Positions 10,506 to 18,897 of a stretch of DNA of 26,917 nucleotides are shown here, one piece after another. A program made the position numbers and the translations under genes. The notes beneath the pieces are model-generated. The model saw only the letters and a list, made by a program, of their open reading frames with translations. It did no database searches and was not told the DNA's origin. How positions within the stretch are numbered: the first letter of the stretch is position 1; every line of letters begins with the position of its first letter. The DNA is from Prorocentrum cordatum. Lineage: Eukaryota; Sar; Dinophyceae; Prorocentrales; Prorocentraceae. The DNA is taken from NCBI GenBank assembly GCA_963575745.1, contig CAUYUJ010020741.1:115097-142013 (forward strand), given 5' to 3'.

Positions 10506-10712
10506 GGCCGGGTGCCCAGTAGGGAGCTCCTCCGCGGCCGTCGCCTCGGCCTCTTGCTGGGCCAGCCTCTCGGCGCTCTCGCGGGCCCTCGTCGCGTCGG
10601 GAGAGGCGCGCTCGAGCCCCGGCCCCCCCTGGCAGGGGCCCCCTCCTGCGCTGGCCGCGAGGCCCGCTGCCCCGCCGAACCCTCCCGCTCAGTCTCCTCC
10701 TGGGCCCTCTGA

Positions 10713-10874
10713 CTACCTACCAAACCACCCCAACCCAACCCGAAGACCCGAATTTCGGGTTGGGGGGGGGTACGAGCTTCATGTGTGCTTTCTCAACGTT
10801 CCCCGACCCCCCCCCCCTGGAAATGGGGGGCAATTTGGGGCCTTCGGGTTGGGTTGGGGTGGTTTGGTGGGCGG
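10713..10874. mobile_element. Foldback element, family 2 copy 2
   Basis: This segment is nearly identical to the element near 2 kb: the same CTACCTACCA...CCAACCCAACCCGAAG left arm, CTTTCTCAACGTTCCCCGAC interior and CCTTCGGGTTGGGTTGGGG right arm. It is again bracketed by TGA (10710-10712 and 10875-10877). The 162-bp length, absence of an ORF and matched TIRs indicate a recently mobile non-autonomous element. Confidence 0.82.
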
Positions 10875-10879
10875 TGACC

Positions 10880-12640
10880 CTCCTTCCCAGCCCTGCGTCG
10901 TCGTCGACCTGAACCACTTCGGCACAACGCTCTCTGGCGACGACAACGTCCGCCCGCTCATCGGGAGGACGGCCCCTTTGCAAGGGAGCAGACAGCCGCA
11001 CCCACACCGATACGCTCAAGCTGTCGAGAGGCGACTGCCGCATCAACGACAAGCCGCGCTCTTCCCCGTCGGGGCCCGCGTGGCGGTGCGCATCGGACCC
11101 TAGACATATGATCGTCCCGAGCCACGGCGCCGGACATGCTCCCGACCTCTCGGCTGGTCCTGCGCTCCCGCGCGGACCTGCGCTGCCTGCGGGGACGGCC
11201 TGAACACGCGCGAATTCGCGCGAGGCGGCGCTGCGCTGCAGCACGGAAAACCGTGAAGGTCCCCCCCCTCTGAATGCATGGCGGCTCTCCTCCGCGGGCC
11301 CGCGGGCCCCGCCAAGGCGCGCGGCAGACCGCACACCTAGTTTTTGTCCGGCTCTGGGCCCCGCCGGCCAACGACTCGCTCCAAGGATTGCGCCTGTCGG
11401 AGTCCGGGCTCCCCCCCCCGCCCCCCCAAACGGTCACCTCTCTCGCCTGCTGCTTGCCCTCTGCCTCTTCCAAACGCCTCCTACTCCAGGAGGCGCGATC
11501 GCCCCCAGACCTCTACTGTCTTGACTCGTTGAGACCACGGGTCCCCAGGGGGGACAGCTCCTCGTCTGAAGGACCACATCCCAGAAATAACTTCGAGCAC
11601 CCAAGGACCCCCCAAGAAAACTTTCTTTGATTTGCGGGTCGAGAGCGCACCTCGTCCGGTCGAAGCTAAGCGGGCCGCGCGAAGCTTGAATTAACAGAGA
11701 GGGGGGACAGAAAGAGAGGCCTCACGACAACACCCCCAAAAGAACAAGAGCGCTGCGGAACGCAGCAGCGATCACCTCCTGCGGCCGTGGTCCGTGGGCT
11801 GCTTCGGCCCGGTGAGCCCGCGGGCGCCCCCCACGAAACGTTGGTTGTTCAGGGTTGCGGCTGCCATGGCAGTGGACACTCCAACATATCGTTGAATTAA
11901 AGATGTGCTTAAAATGTGTGAAACATGTTCAAAACATGTTCCAGTCCTGATTTCAACCTATTTACAACATGTTCGAAGCATGTTCTAGACATCTGGAATC
12001 TTGTTGCCAGCATGCTTCCTCTCCAGTGAGCGTCCTCCACAAGTTTCGGGACTCGGGCCCCGCGGGAAAACGATTCCTTCGAAGCATTCCAAGGACTCGC
12101 TGCTCCGCTTCTCCGCCCGAGCGCCCGCGGCGGGATGAGCTTTCTCCGGAAGCGATTCTCAGGGGCGGCTGCTCCGCGCCCTGGGGCCCGCGGGAGTACT
12201 GATTCGGGCCCAGGCGAGAGTAGTGCGGGCCGACATGGGGCCCGCGAGCTCATTCCAGAGTAAAGTCACGGCCAAGGCGGTGTTGGGAAATTCCGCGGCG
12301 ATGCGTGAATGTACTTCAGAGTTGATGCAGGACCCAGGCGGATCTACTGCCAACCTCACCACGGACTAACTCTGGACTATTCGGAAGATGAAGCCGGTTG
12401 AAGAGTCCTCTTTGGAGTAAATCCGTGGGAGGGTAGAGCGTAGATCCGCTACAACAATAATAAAAATAACTCGGAATGAATTCATTATCTACTGATAGTT
12501 TTCTCATTTTCAGGGAAGGGTGGGGATGAGGAGGAGGATGGAGGATGGAGGATCGGAGGTGAGGGGGTGAGATCGAAACGGAACGGAGAGCCCCCCTACC
12601 GGGAAATCGGTTTAGTTTCGTGTTCGTGCGTGCCGTGCGT
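10880..12640. other. Intronic sequence without a supported gene
   Basis: GC-rich unique sequence to about 11870, then a moderate-GC stretch (11880-12010) with repeated ACATGTTC/GAACATGT words. No domain or exon boundary was recognised in either strand. Confidence 0.45.
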
Positions 12641-12682
12641 GCGGGCGAGGCGAAACTGCGTGGGCGGGCGAGAAGAAAGTCT

Positions 12683-12836
12683 CCTCCGGCTGAGGCGCGG
12701 CCGGACAAAATGACTCCTCTCCGGGGGCCGGTGCCACGCGGTGTCCCGCCGGTGTCCCGCCTCCGGCTGAGGCGCGGCCGGACCAAATGTTTCCTTTCCG
12801 GGGGCCGGTGCCGCGCGGTGTCCCGCCGGTGTCCCG
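12683..12836. repeat. 77-bp tandem duplication
   Basis: Two units start at 12683 and 12760. Each contains CCTCCGGCTGAGGCGCGGCC, CCGGGGGCCGGTGCC and GCGGTGTCCCGCCGGTGTCC. Their GTGTCCC endings lead into the following GAT array. Confidence 0.88.
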
Positions 12837-12847
12837 CCAGTGTCCCG

Positions 12848-12937
12848 TCGGTGTCCCGATGATGATGAAGAAGATGATGATGATGATGATGATGTTGCTG
12901 ATGATGATGGTGATGGTGGTGATGATAATTGTGTCCC

Positions 12938-13004
<67 letters not shown>

Positions 13005-13203
13005 CTGATGATGAGGATGATGATGATGATGATGATGGTGATGATGATGGCAATGGTGGTGATGATGATGGTGTCCCGATGATGACGATGATGATGATGA
13101 TGATGATGTTGGTGATGCTGATGTTGCTGATGATGATGGTGTCCCGGTGATGATGTTGATGATGATGATGATCCTGATGATGTTGATGATGATAAGATGA
13201 TGA

Positions 13204-13234
<31 letters not shown>

Positions 13235-13380
13235 CTGATGATGATGAAAATGATGATGATGATGGTGTCCCAATGATGATGGTGTTGATGAAGTTGATAC
13301 TGATGCTGTTGATGATGATGGTGATGATGATGATGTCCCGATGATGATGATGTTGATGATGATGACGATGATGGTGTCCC

Positions 13381-13417
<37 letters not shown>

Positions 13418-13925
13418 TTGGTTATGAGGATGAGGATGAGGTGATGATGATGGGTTTGATGATGGTGGCCCGAAGATGATGATGATGGTGATGATGATGC
13501 TAATGCTGGTGTTCTGGCAATGATGATGATGGTGATGATGATGGTGACGATGATGATGGTGTCCCGATGATGATGATGATGATGATGTTGATGATGTTGC
13601 TGATGATGGTGTCCCGATAATGATGATGATGATGATGATGACGATGATGATGTTGATGATGTTGTTGATCATGATGATGATGATGAGATGATGATGGTGA
13701 TGATGATGGTGGTGTATCGATGCTGATGATGATGATGGTGTCTCGATGATGATGATGTTGATGCTGATGATGGTGACGATGATGGTGTCCCGATGATGAT
13801 GATGATGGTGATGATGATGATGTTGATGATGATGGTGATGAGGTGATGATGATGATGTCCCGATGATGATGATGTTGCTGATGTTGATGACGTTGATGAC
13901 GATGATGTTGATGCTGATGATGACG
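12848..13925. repeat. Kilobase GAT trinucleotide array punctuated by GTGTCCC
   Basis: More than 1 kb of imperfect (GAT)n with GTG, GCT and GAC variants. About a dozen GTGTCCCGATGATG-type phrases punctuate it at irregular intervals (for example 12851, 12931, 13071, 13139, 13265, 13373, 13558, 13608, 13786). The 613-codon minus-strand frame across it is low-complexity His/Ser/Ile and not a gene. Confidence 0.92.
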
Positions 13926-14172
13926 TTGATTGTGAGATCGATTGTGATTACGATAGTGAGATCAATAGTGAGACCGAATGTGAGATCGATTGTGAGATCG
14001 ATAGTGAGATCGATAGTGAGATCGATTGTGAGATCGATAGTCAGATCGATTGTGAGATCGATCGAATGAAATAGATCGAGTGAGATCGATTGTGAGATCG
14101 ATCGGGTGAGATCGATCGAGCGAGACCGATAGTGAGATCGATAGTGAGATCGATAGTGAGACCGATCGAGTG
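13926..14172. repeat. 12-bp GTGAGATCGAT(A/T) minisatellite
   Basis: About 20 units of GTGAGATCGATA or GTGAGATCGATT, with a few GAGACCGA and ATCGAGTGAG variants. It directly follows the GAT array. Confidence 0.9.
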
Positions 14173-14504
14173 AGACGTTGGTTCCTCCCCCCCCGAACCT
14201 CGTTATCACCCGAAGGGTGGTCGTATAGGTAGAGGATGGAGGATGGCGGAGGATGCTTGGATGAATGGCGCGCTCGTCAAAGCGGTGACAGAACGCGAAC
14301 TTGAAAGCCAAAGGAACTACGTCGTTCTGTGCCGGCCGCCCAATGCGAGGAGGAGCTGAAGGGACAGGCCCCAGAGCACGTGATGCTCCTGGAGGCCCTG
14401 CTTCGAGAAGTCCTTGCACCAGCCTACCACGTCCCATCTGTAGACGCGCACTCGTGTAGTTCGTGCGGAGAAGGAACAGGAAGAATTAGGAGGGAGCAGG
14501 AGGA

Positions 14505-14560
14505 GGATGGAGCATGGAGGATGGAGGATGGAGGATGGCGGAGGGCAAGGGGAGGAGGAA
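14505..14560. repeat. GGATGGA heptamer repeat
   Basis: Several tandem GGAGGATGGAGGATGG words. The same word occurs at about 12525-12560 and 14233-14255, so it flanks the GAT/GATCGAT block. It lies just inside the 5' part of intron 2. Confidence 0.75.
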
Positions 14561-14578
14561 GGAGGCCGCCAGAGGCTC

Positions 14579-14676
14579 CTCAGGAAGGCCGACGTCTCCG
14601 CGATCAGCAGCAGCGCCAGGCACGCGTACGCCAGGGCGGTGAACACGCCGCCAGTCAGCGTGCCGCGCGTGAGGTC
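14579..14676 (-). CDS. Second coding exon of the ERGIC-like gene: membrane segment
   Basis: Thirty-two codons plus AG start D-L-T-R-G-T-L-T-G-G and continue through a hydrophobic run (VFTALAYACLALLLIA) to E-T-S-A-F-L. In the ERGIC/Erv family this is the first transmembrane helix, which follows an (R)DLT..(T/S)LSGG-type motif and ends with a conserved acidic residue before a lumenal aromatic-Leu. The exon lies between a CGG/GAC array and a GGATGGA-type repeat, and coding character stops sharply on both sides. The acceptor is CTCGGAG|GAC. The donor read as CTGAG|GAGCCT is a GA donor, leaving phase 2. The join to the third exon (R-T-T-Y) puts 17 residues between the conserved Glu and the lumenal VxD motif, as I recall for plant PDI5-4-like proteins. 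Confidence 0.75.
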
Positions 14677-14705
14677 CTCCGAGGCCCACCGCCGCCGCCG
14701 CCGCG

Positions 14706-14802
14706 GACGACGACGACGACGACGACGACGACCACGACGACGACGACGAAGACGGCAGCGGCGGCGGCGGCGAGGACGACGACGACGACGACGACGACGA
14801 GG
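14706..14802. repeat. GAC/CGG trinucleotide array
   Basis: (GAC)n with interior CGG and GAA units, located in the 3' end of intron 1 just before the membrane-segment exon. Confidence 0.88.
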
Positions 14803-15134
14803 CGGCGCGCCAAGGGGGGGGAAGGCAGAGGGGGCGGGCCTTCTCAGAAGGCTCAGTCTGAGAAGCTTTCTTAGCCTTCTCCGAAGACGCAAACGGTCAC
14901 TGGAGGGCTCCTGAGAAACCCCGCCGCCTTTTGAGAGGGCATGTCCATTCTCACTTCCCCCCCCGACGACTAGGTTTGAGGTTGTGAACGTTTCCTTGCT
15001 CGGCACTTCGACATTGGGCGAAAGGGCGGGCGAGGGGGGGTCTGGTTCCGGACCGCTGCTCAGTGCGACTGCTTGCAGCAGTGGGGAGACTCCACCTGCT
15101 CGAAACAGGCGCCAGAAGCAGCCCAGATCTACTC

Positions 15135-15197
15135 TTAAGTCGGGCCTGTCCCCCTACAGGCCGATGTTGGACGAAAACTTAAAAATACCCAAGGAAC
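15135..15197. mobile_element. Foldback family 1, left-half fragment (copy c)
   Basis: The segment begins TTAAGTCGGGCCTGTCC and continues CCCTACAGG, then TTGGACGAAAACTTAAAAAT, matching the left half of copy a. It then runs straight into a GGA array, and no right end was found. It lies in intron 1 of the ERGIC-like gene. Confidence 0.65.
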
Positions 15198-15470
15198 ATG
15201 AGGAGGAAGAGGAGGAGGAGGAGGGGGAGGAGGAGGAGGAGGAGGAGGAGGAGGAGGAGGAGGAGGAGGAGGAGGAGGAGGAGAGGAGGCCGAGGAGGAG
15301 GGGGGAGGAGGAGGAGGACGAGGAGGAGGGAGGAGGAGGCGGAGCGGAGGAGGAGAAGGGGGAGGGAGGAGGGGGAGGAGGAGGGGGGAGGGGGAGCGAG
15401 GAGAGGAAGGAGGGATGAAGAGGAAGAAGGAGGAGAAGGAGAGGAGGAGGCAGCGAGGAGGGGAAGGACT
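15198..15470. repeat. GGA-rich purine tract
   Basis: Nearly all-purine (GGA)n with GGGA variants, facing the pyrimidine tract that begins near 15655. Confidence 0.9.
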
Positions 15471-15654
15471 CCAGGGGGGGGGGGTGCGAGGGCGCGCGCC
15501 GATCGGCTGTGCTCCAGCCCCGAGATGCTCTCCAGCAGTTGCGCCCCGCCGAGGTCGCTTGGCCGGGCTGCCAAAGCTCTCGTCCCAGCGGCCGCCGCGG
15601 GCCCGACCCAAAAACCACACCTCCCATCGAAGCCGATCGTCGTCGTCGTCGCCA

Positions 15655-15818
15655 CTCTCCTCCTCCTCTTTCCTCCTCCTCCTCCAACTCCTCCTCCTCC
15701 TCCTCCTCCTCCTCCTCCTCCTCCTCCTCCTCCTCCTCCTCCTCCTCCTCCTCCTCCTCCTCCTCCTCCTCTTCCTGCTCCTCCTCCTCCTCCTCCTCCT
15801 CCTCCTCCTCCTCCTCCT
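15655..15818. repeat. TCC array
   Basis: Almost pure (TCC)n of more than 45 units with a few TTC variants. It ends at the truncated edge of the gag-like relic and is complementary to the GGA tract at 15198-15470. Confidence 0.92.
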
Positions 15819-15861
15819 GATGCACTGTCCCTCGTCCGTCGTCGTGCTCGGCCTCGTCGTC

Positions 15862-15914
15862 CTCGTCGATCCGTCTGGCAGACGGATCGATCCGTCTGGG
15901 ATCGATCCGTCTGC
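15862..15914. repeat. ATCGATCCGTCTG short palindromic tandem repeat
   Basis: Three or more copies of GATCCGTCTG with palindromic GACGGATCGATCCGTC between them, at the decayed end of the gag-like relic. Confidence 0.75.
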
Positions 15915-16925
15915 CTCCAACGTTTCTACCAGGGCTGTCCACTGTTGTAGATGCGTTGCCACGCCGCTGATGTTCTTGGGTCTGTCGGGATTATTGCTAG
16001 GCTGCTCGCGTTGGCCGACATTGCAAAACCCGTACCTGCCGAATACAATGTTTATATGTTTTAGTACGCTTGCACTCCGTCTCCAGCACGCAGCCGTTTG
16101 ATTTGTCCCCTGGGTTCTACTCCATCTAGCTTGTCGCTTAGCGCGAACCAAATAACTTCATCTAGGTTGTGAATCATGTTTTACGAACTCCCTTGTTGTC
16201 ATCTTCGTCTCTTTAACCAAGTTGGCTTTACTGTAGACTGTCGCCGTTTGCCTTTAATGCAAGATTCGGGCCATGAAATCGTCATCTTCATCATACAGCG
16301 CCCCATCCATGGTCTCAAGCTGTTAGTGGGTTCTCTGGTGTAATGGAGGCCAACTTGCGCTAAAGCGTTCAGCAGCTTTCCAGTCCAATCACGAAACTTG
16401 GCTCTGTCTCCGGCAAACGTCATCACATTATTGGAAGCCTTGTACTCGCTAACTGGTGTTTGTCCTCCTCCGCCCATCCAATTCCTGCCTTTTGCCCTCG
16501 ATTTCGGTGACCTTGTTCACTCGGTCCGATTCCTTTCGCTCGACTGGGCATTCGTTTGCTCCTCAAGGTGCTCGATCCACAACTGTAACTGATTTGCTCA
16601 CCTTTCTGCATACATGTTACGATTGACGATGCTTAAGAACAGCGAGTTCAGATTCTGAGTCATGAGGAATAGGCCATAGCTATCCTCGTTCGTAACCGTC
16701 CTGGCCCCTGCTGCTGTCTGCTTCACTATGAACTCTCTCAACCCTCCATGGGTAGTTCTCAAGGCCACTGTCACAAAACTGGAATATCCTCCATAATTTG
16801 CGGCCTCACATAACTCACTGAATCGGGCTCGATTCAAATCCAATGCATTGATAACGATCCTGGGGTGTGTTTCACTCTGGGAGTGGACCCCCTGTATGTG
16901 TTGGAGCCGCTGCTGCGGCTGTCAT
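15880..16925 (-). pseudogene. Decayed gag-like protein fragment of an LTR-type retroelement
   Basis: Three successive minus-strand segments in different frames read like one protein. The first (16925-16598) contains H-P-R-I-V-I-N-A-L-D-L-N and ends N-R-N-M-Y-A-E-R-stop. The second (about 16477-16160) contains M-T-F-A-G-D-R-A-K-F-R-D-W-T-G-K-L-L-N-A-L, then, in another frame, L-E-T-M-D-G-A-L-Y-D-E-D-D-D-F-M-A-R-I-L. The third (16151 to about 15880) contains R-P-K-N-I-S-G-V-A-T-H-L-Q-Q-W-T-A-L-V-E-T-L-E. The F.GD...F..W..K(L)..A and LQQW..LV..(L/Y)E patterns resemble Gag capsid regions of Ty1/copia- or gypsy-type elements. At least three frameshifts and two stops show it is dead. No protease, integrase, RT or LTR was found nearby, and a TCC array cuts it off. 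It lies inside intron 1 of the ERGIC-like gene, on the same strand. Confidence 0.5.
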
Positions 16926-17149
16926 CGACCTCGCTCCGCTACCACGCTCATACACGAGAAGGACTTGTACGAGAATGGATTGCTTATGTTTGTTCAACAG
17001 CGGGGCTCGGTGCACGCTCGAATTGATCAATTGAGCCAAACGGAGTCGGTTACGACATCTGTCTGCTCACTCACTAACTCATCCTGCTCACCAAGTCGCA
17101 ACGCTACATTCAAACATCCTCCTCCTGGTCTTCATTCCTCTCCCTCCCC

Positions 17150-17188
17150 CTGTCCTCCTCCTCCTCCTCCTACGCCTCCTCCTCCTAC

Positions 17189-17281
<93 letters not shown>

Positions 17282-17288
17282 GCATCAT

Positions 17289-17319
<31 letters not shown>

Positions 17320-17455
17320 CTCATCATCATCGTCATCATCCTCATCCTCATCCTCATCCTCATCCTCTTCCTCCTCCGCCATCTCCTCCTCCTCCTCCTC
17401 CTCCTGCTCATCCTCCTACTCCTCCGCCTCCTCTTCCTCCTCTTCCTCTCCGGAA
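17150..17455. repeat. Compound CTC/CAT/CAG/CAC array
   Basis: Successive blocks of CTC, about 23 CAT units (17190-17258), eight or so CAG units, then mixed CAC/CAT/CTC. It lies in the 5' part of intron 1. Confidence 0.92.
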
Positions 17456-17469
17456 AATAGACGCTGGTC

Positions 17470-17536
17470 CCGCGACACCACCCTGAACTGATCCAGCTGC
17501 TGGAGCGTGCGCGAGAGCGACTTGTCCATCATCGCC
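17470..17536 (-). CDS. First coding exon of an ERGIC/Erv41-46-like (or PDI-fused relative) membrane protein
   Basis: The exon follows a long pyrimidine tract ending in AG (acceptor AG at 17538-17537) and starts GGCG-ATG-ATG-GAC. From the first ATG (17532) it gives 21 codons, M-M-D-K-S-L-S-R-T-L-Q-Q-L-D-Q-F-R-V-V-S-R. The spacing LxxxDxFRxxxRD-LT, completed by the next exon, matches residue for residue the short cytosolic N-terminus that precedes the membrane segment in ERGIC_N proteins, especially the PDI5-4-like subfamily. That agreement supports the ATG as the true start. The 3' boundary was placed by homology and phase: the intron would begin GACCAG, a GA donor, and GGACC occurs at both exon-intron junctions. 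Reading on without splicing gives polyglutamate from a microsatellite, which is unlikely protein. The AG could be a cis acceptor or the spliced-leader trans-splice acceptor. No transcript is available to confirm it. Confidence 0.68.
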
Positions 17537-18050
17537 CTGGAAGGAGGGAGGGAGGAGGGAGGGAGGGAGGGAGGGAGGGAGGGAGGGAGGGAGAAAAAGG
17601 GAGGGAGAAAGGGCGGGAGGGAGGATGAGGGGAGAGAGGGAGGGGGGAGGGGAAAGGAGGTAGGGAAGTCAGCAAGGGAGGGAAGCTGGTTGATTGGCTC
17701 TGCTCCAGGCCTCGAGGAGGAGGAGGAGGAGGAGAGGAGGAGGAGGAGGAGGAGGAGGAGGAGGGGAAGGAGGAGGAGGTAGAGGGGGAGGGAGGGAGGA
17801 AGGGAGGGAGGGTGAGGGACCAGGAGGGAGGGAACAGGAGGGAGGAGAGAGAGAGAGAGAGAGGAGCGAGGGAGGGAGGGGAGGGGACAAGGAGGAGGAG
17901 GAGGAGGAGGAGGAGGAGGAGGAGGAGGAGGGAGGGAGGAAGGGAGGGAGGGGGAGGAGGTGATGGCGGAATGAAGGGAGGAGGAGGAGGAGGAGGAGGA
18001 GGAGGAGGAGGAGGAGGAGGAAGAGGAGGAGGAGGAGGAGGAGAAGCGGC
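17537..18050. repeat. GGA/GGGA purine array abutting the first coding exon
   Basis: GGGA and GGA tandem repeats with a GA tract (about 17846-17862). Read on the minus strand, it gives a long pyrimidine tract ending in AG directly before the first exon of the ERGIC-like gene. Confidence 0.9.
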
Positions 18051-18504
18051 GGCAGCCAAGACCTCTCAAGGCCTCTGGGAGGCCCAACGGCAGGCCCAGA
18101 GGGGGCCAAAGACCCTCGATCTCCGGAGACCGTCGATTCCAGTGCCACGGTCGTCAGATATATCCCCGTCCCCAGTCGTCAGGCCTATCCCCCTCCCCCG
18201 CAGCTCAAGTGATCTGTTACGCGGGGCGCTCCCGACGAATCGCGCAGCTCCCAACTACGCAACCATGCAACCGCGCAGAGAGATTATCGACATCCCCTCT
18301 GCCCAGGGATCTGACGAGGCTACTGAGCTCCCAACTAATCACGCAGGGAACTCATCAATATCGTCAGACCTACCCCCCGAAAAACCGAAAGGTACCGATA
18401 CCGCTACTCCCCGGACCTCTCTGGGTGCGTTCTGACCGAAACTTCGAGGCGAACCAAGCCGTGGCAACCAGGGCCTCCCTGGAGACCCAAAAAAGAGAAA
18501 CACG
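18051..18504. other. Upstream sequence without a recognisable gene
   Basis: Unique sequence with short recurring words such as CGTCAG..CTA(C/T)CCCC and GAGCTCCCAACTA. No gene or promoter motif can be supported. Confidence 0.4.
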
Positions 18505-18720
18505 AGGAAAGGGTACTCCAGATTTCGTAATAAAAGGGAGGGGGTCTGGACCCTCCAGGACAAGCCATTTCAGACCCCCCCCGTGGGAGAACCCTCCAAA
18601 AGATCGTCCCCAGACCCCCCCAGGCCCTCCAAGATAGCCTGGAAGAGACCCCCCCCGAAATGAGACCCCCCTCCCTTTATTACGAAATCTGGAGTAGCGG
18701 TAGCGGTGCCTTTTCCTCTG
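18505..18720. mobile_element. Foldback element, family 5
   Basis: The arms TACTCCAGATTTCGTAATAA (from 18514) plus AAGGGAGGGGGTCT, and the matching right arm ending at 18696, are nearly perfect inverted repeats of about 33 bp. GAGGAAA and TTTTCCTC lie further out on both sides. The centre contains GATCGTCCCCAGAC, shared with the middle of family 1. A second match to the outer right arm (ACCGATACCGCTACTCC) lies at about 18389-18411, suggesting a 100-bp interruption of the left arm. Confidence 0.65.
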
Positions 18721-18837
18721 ACTATCTCCATCCCCAGTGGGCCAGGGCTCCCCGGCGCCACCAGCCTACCCATCCGAGGTGGGCACAGATGCCGCAGCAC
18801 CCGACGCAGAGGGCACCTGTGCCGCCCACACATTTCT

Positions 18838-18897
18838 CCTCCTCCTCCTCCTCATCCTCCTCCTCATCCTCCTCCTCCTCCTCCTCCTCCTCCTCGG
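18838..18897. repeat. CTC array
   Basis: (CTC)n with two ATC interruptions, about 20 units. Confidence 0.88.

Larger units (their letters stand above)
1077..14578 (-). other. Intron 2 of the ERGIC-like gene (about 13.5 kb)
   Basis: This very long intron lies between the membrane-segment exon and the lumenal exon. It starts GAGC-CTCTGGCGG and ends CCGCCAGAG, so a 9-bp perfect inverted repeat (14574-14566 and 1085-1077) sits at its ends. GAGGA occurs at both splice junctions. Its content is foldback elements, mini- and microsatellites, and GC-rich unique sequence described in separate entries. No additional exon of this family was found inside it, and none is needed because the flanking exons join without missing residues. 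Confidence 0.62.
14677..17469 (-). other. Intron 1 of the ERGIC-like gene (about 2.8 kb)
   Basis: This interval lies between the first two exons. In transcript order it holds a (TCC/CAT/CAG)n array (about 17150-17455), a gag-like relic (15880-16925), opposed TCC and GGA arrays (15198-15818), a left half of foldback family 1 (15135-15197) and a GAC array (14706-14802). Proposed ends are GACCAG and CTCGGAG. Exon order and phase were inferred from family homology without RNA evidence. Confidence 0.6.

Noticed and set aside
11640-11700. Short resemblance to 5S rRNA (TCGTCCGGTCGAAGCTAAGC)
   Set aside because: Only about 20 bases resemble the 5S core. The conserved 5' and 3' stems are not present, so no RNA gene can be called.
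11915-11995. Repeated ACATGTTC words resembling paired transcription-factor half-sites
   Set aside because: They form a small irregular repeat inside an intron, with no reason to expect such a factor in this organism.
12596-14437. A 613-codon minus-strand open frame
   Set aside because: It is almost entirely the translation of GAT and GTGAGATCGAT arrays. It also overlaps genuine repeat structure and shows no gene-like ends.
14329-14480. Possible extra exon on either strand (plus: E-E-L-K-G-Q-A-P-E-H-V; minus: V-Y-R-W-D-V-V-G-W)
   Set aside because: Both readings look somewhat protein-like, but neither fits the ERGIC family at this position. The neighbouring exons join without missing residues.
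15198-15950. Proteins of repeated Glu, Arg, Ser or Leu on either strand
   Set aside because: These are translations of GGA and TCC arrays in every frame, with no flanking coding sequence.
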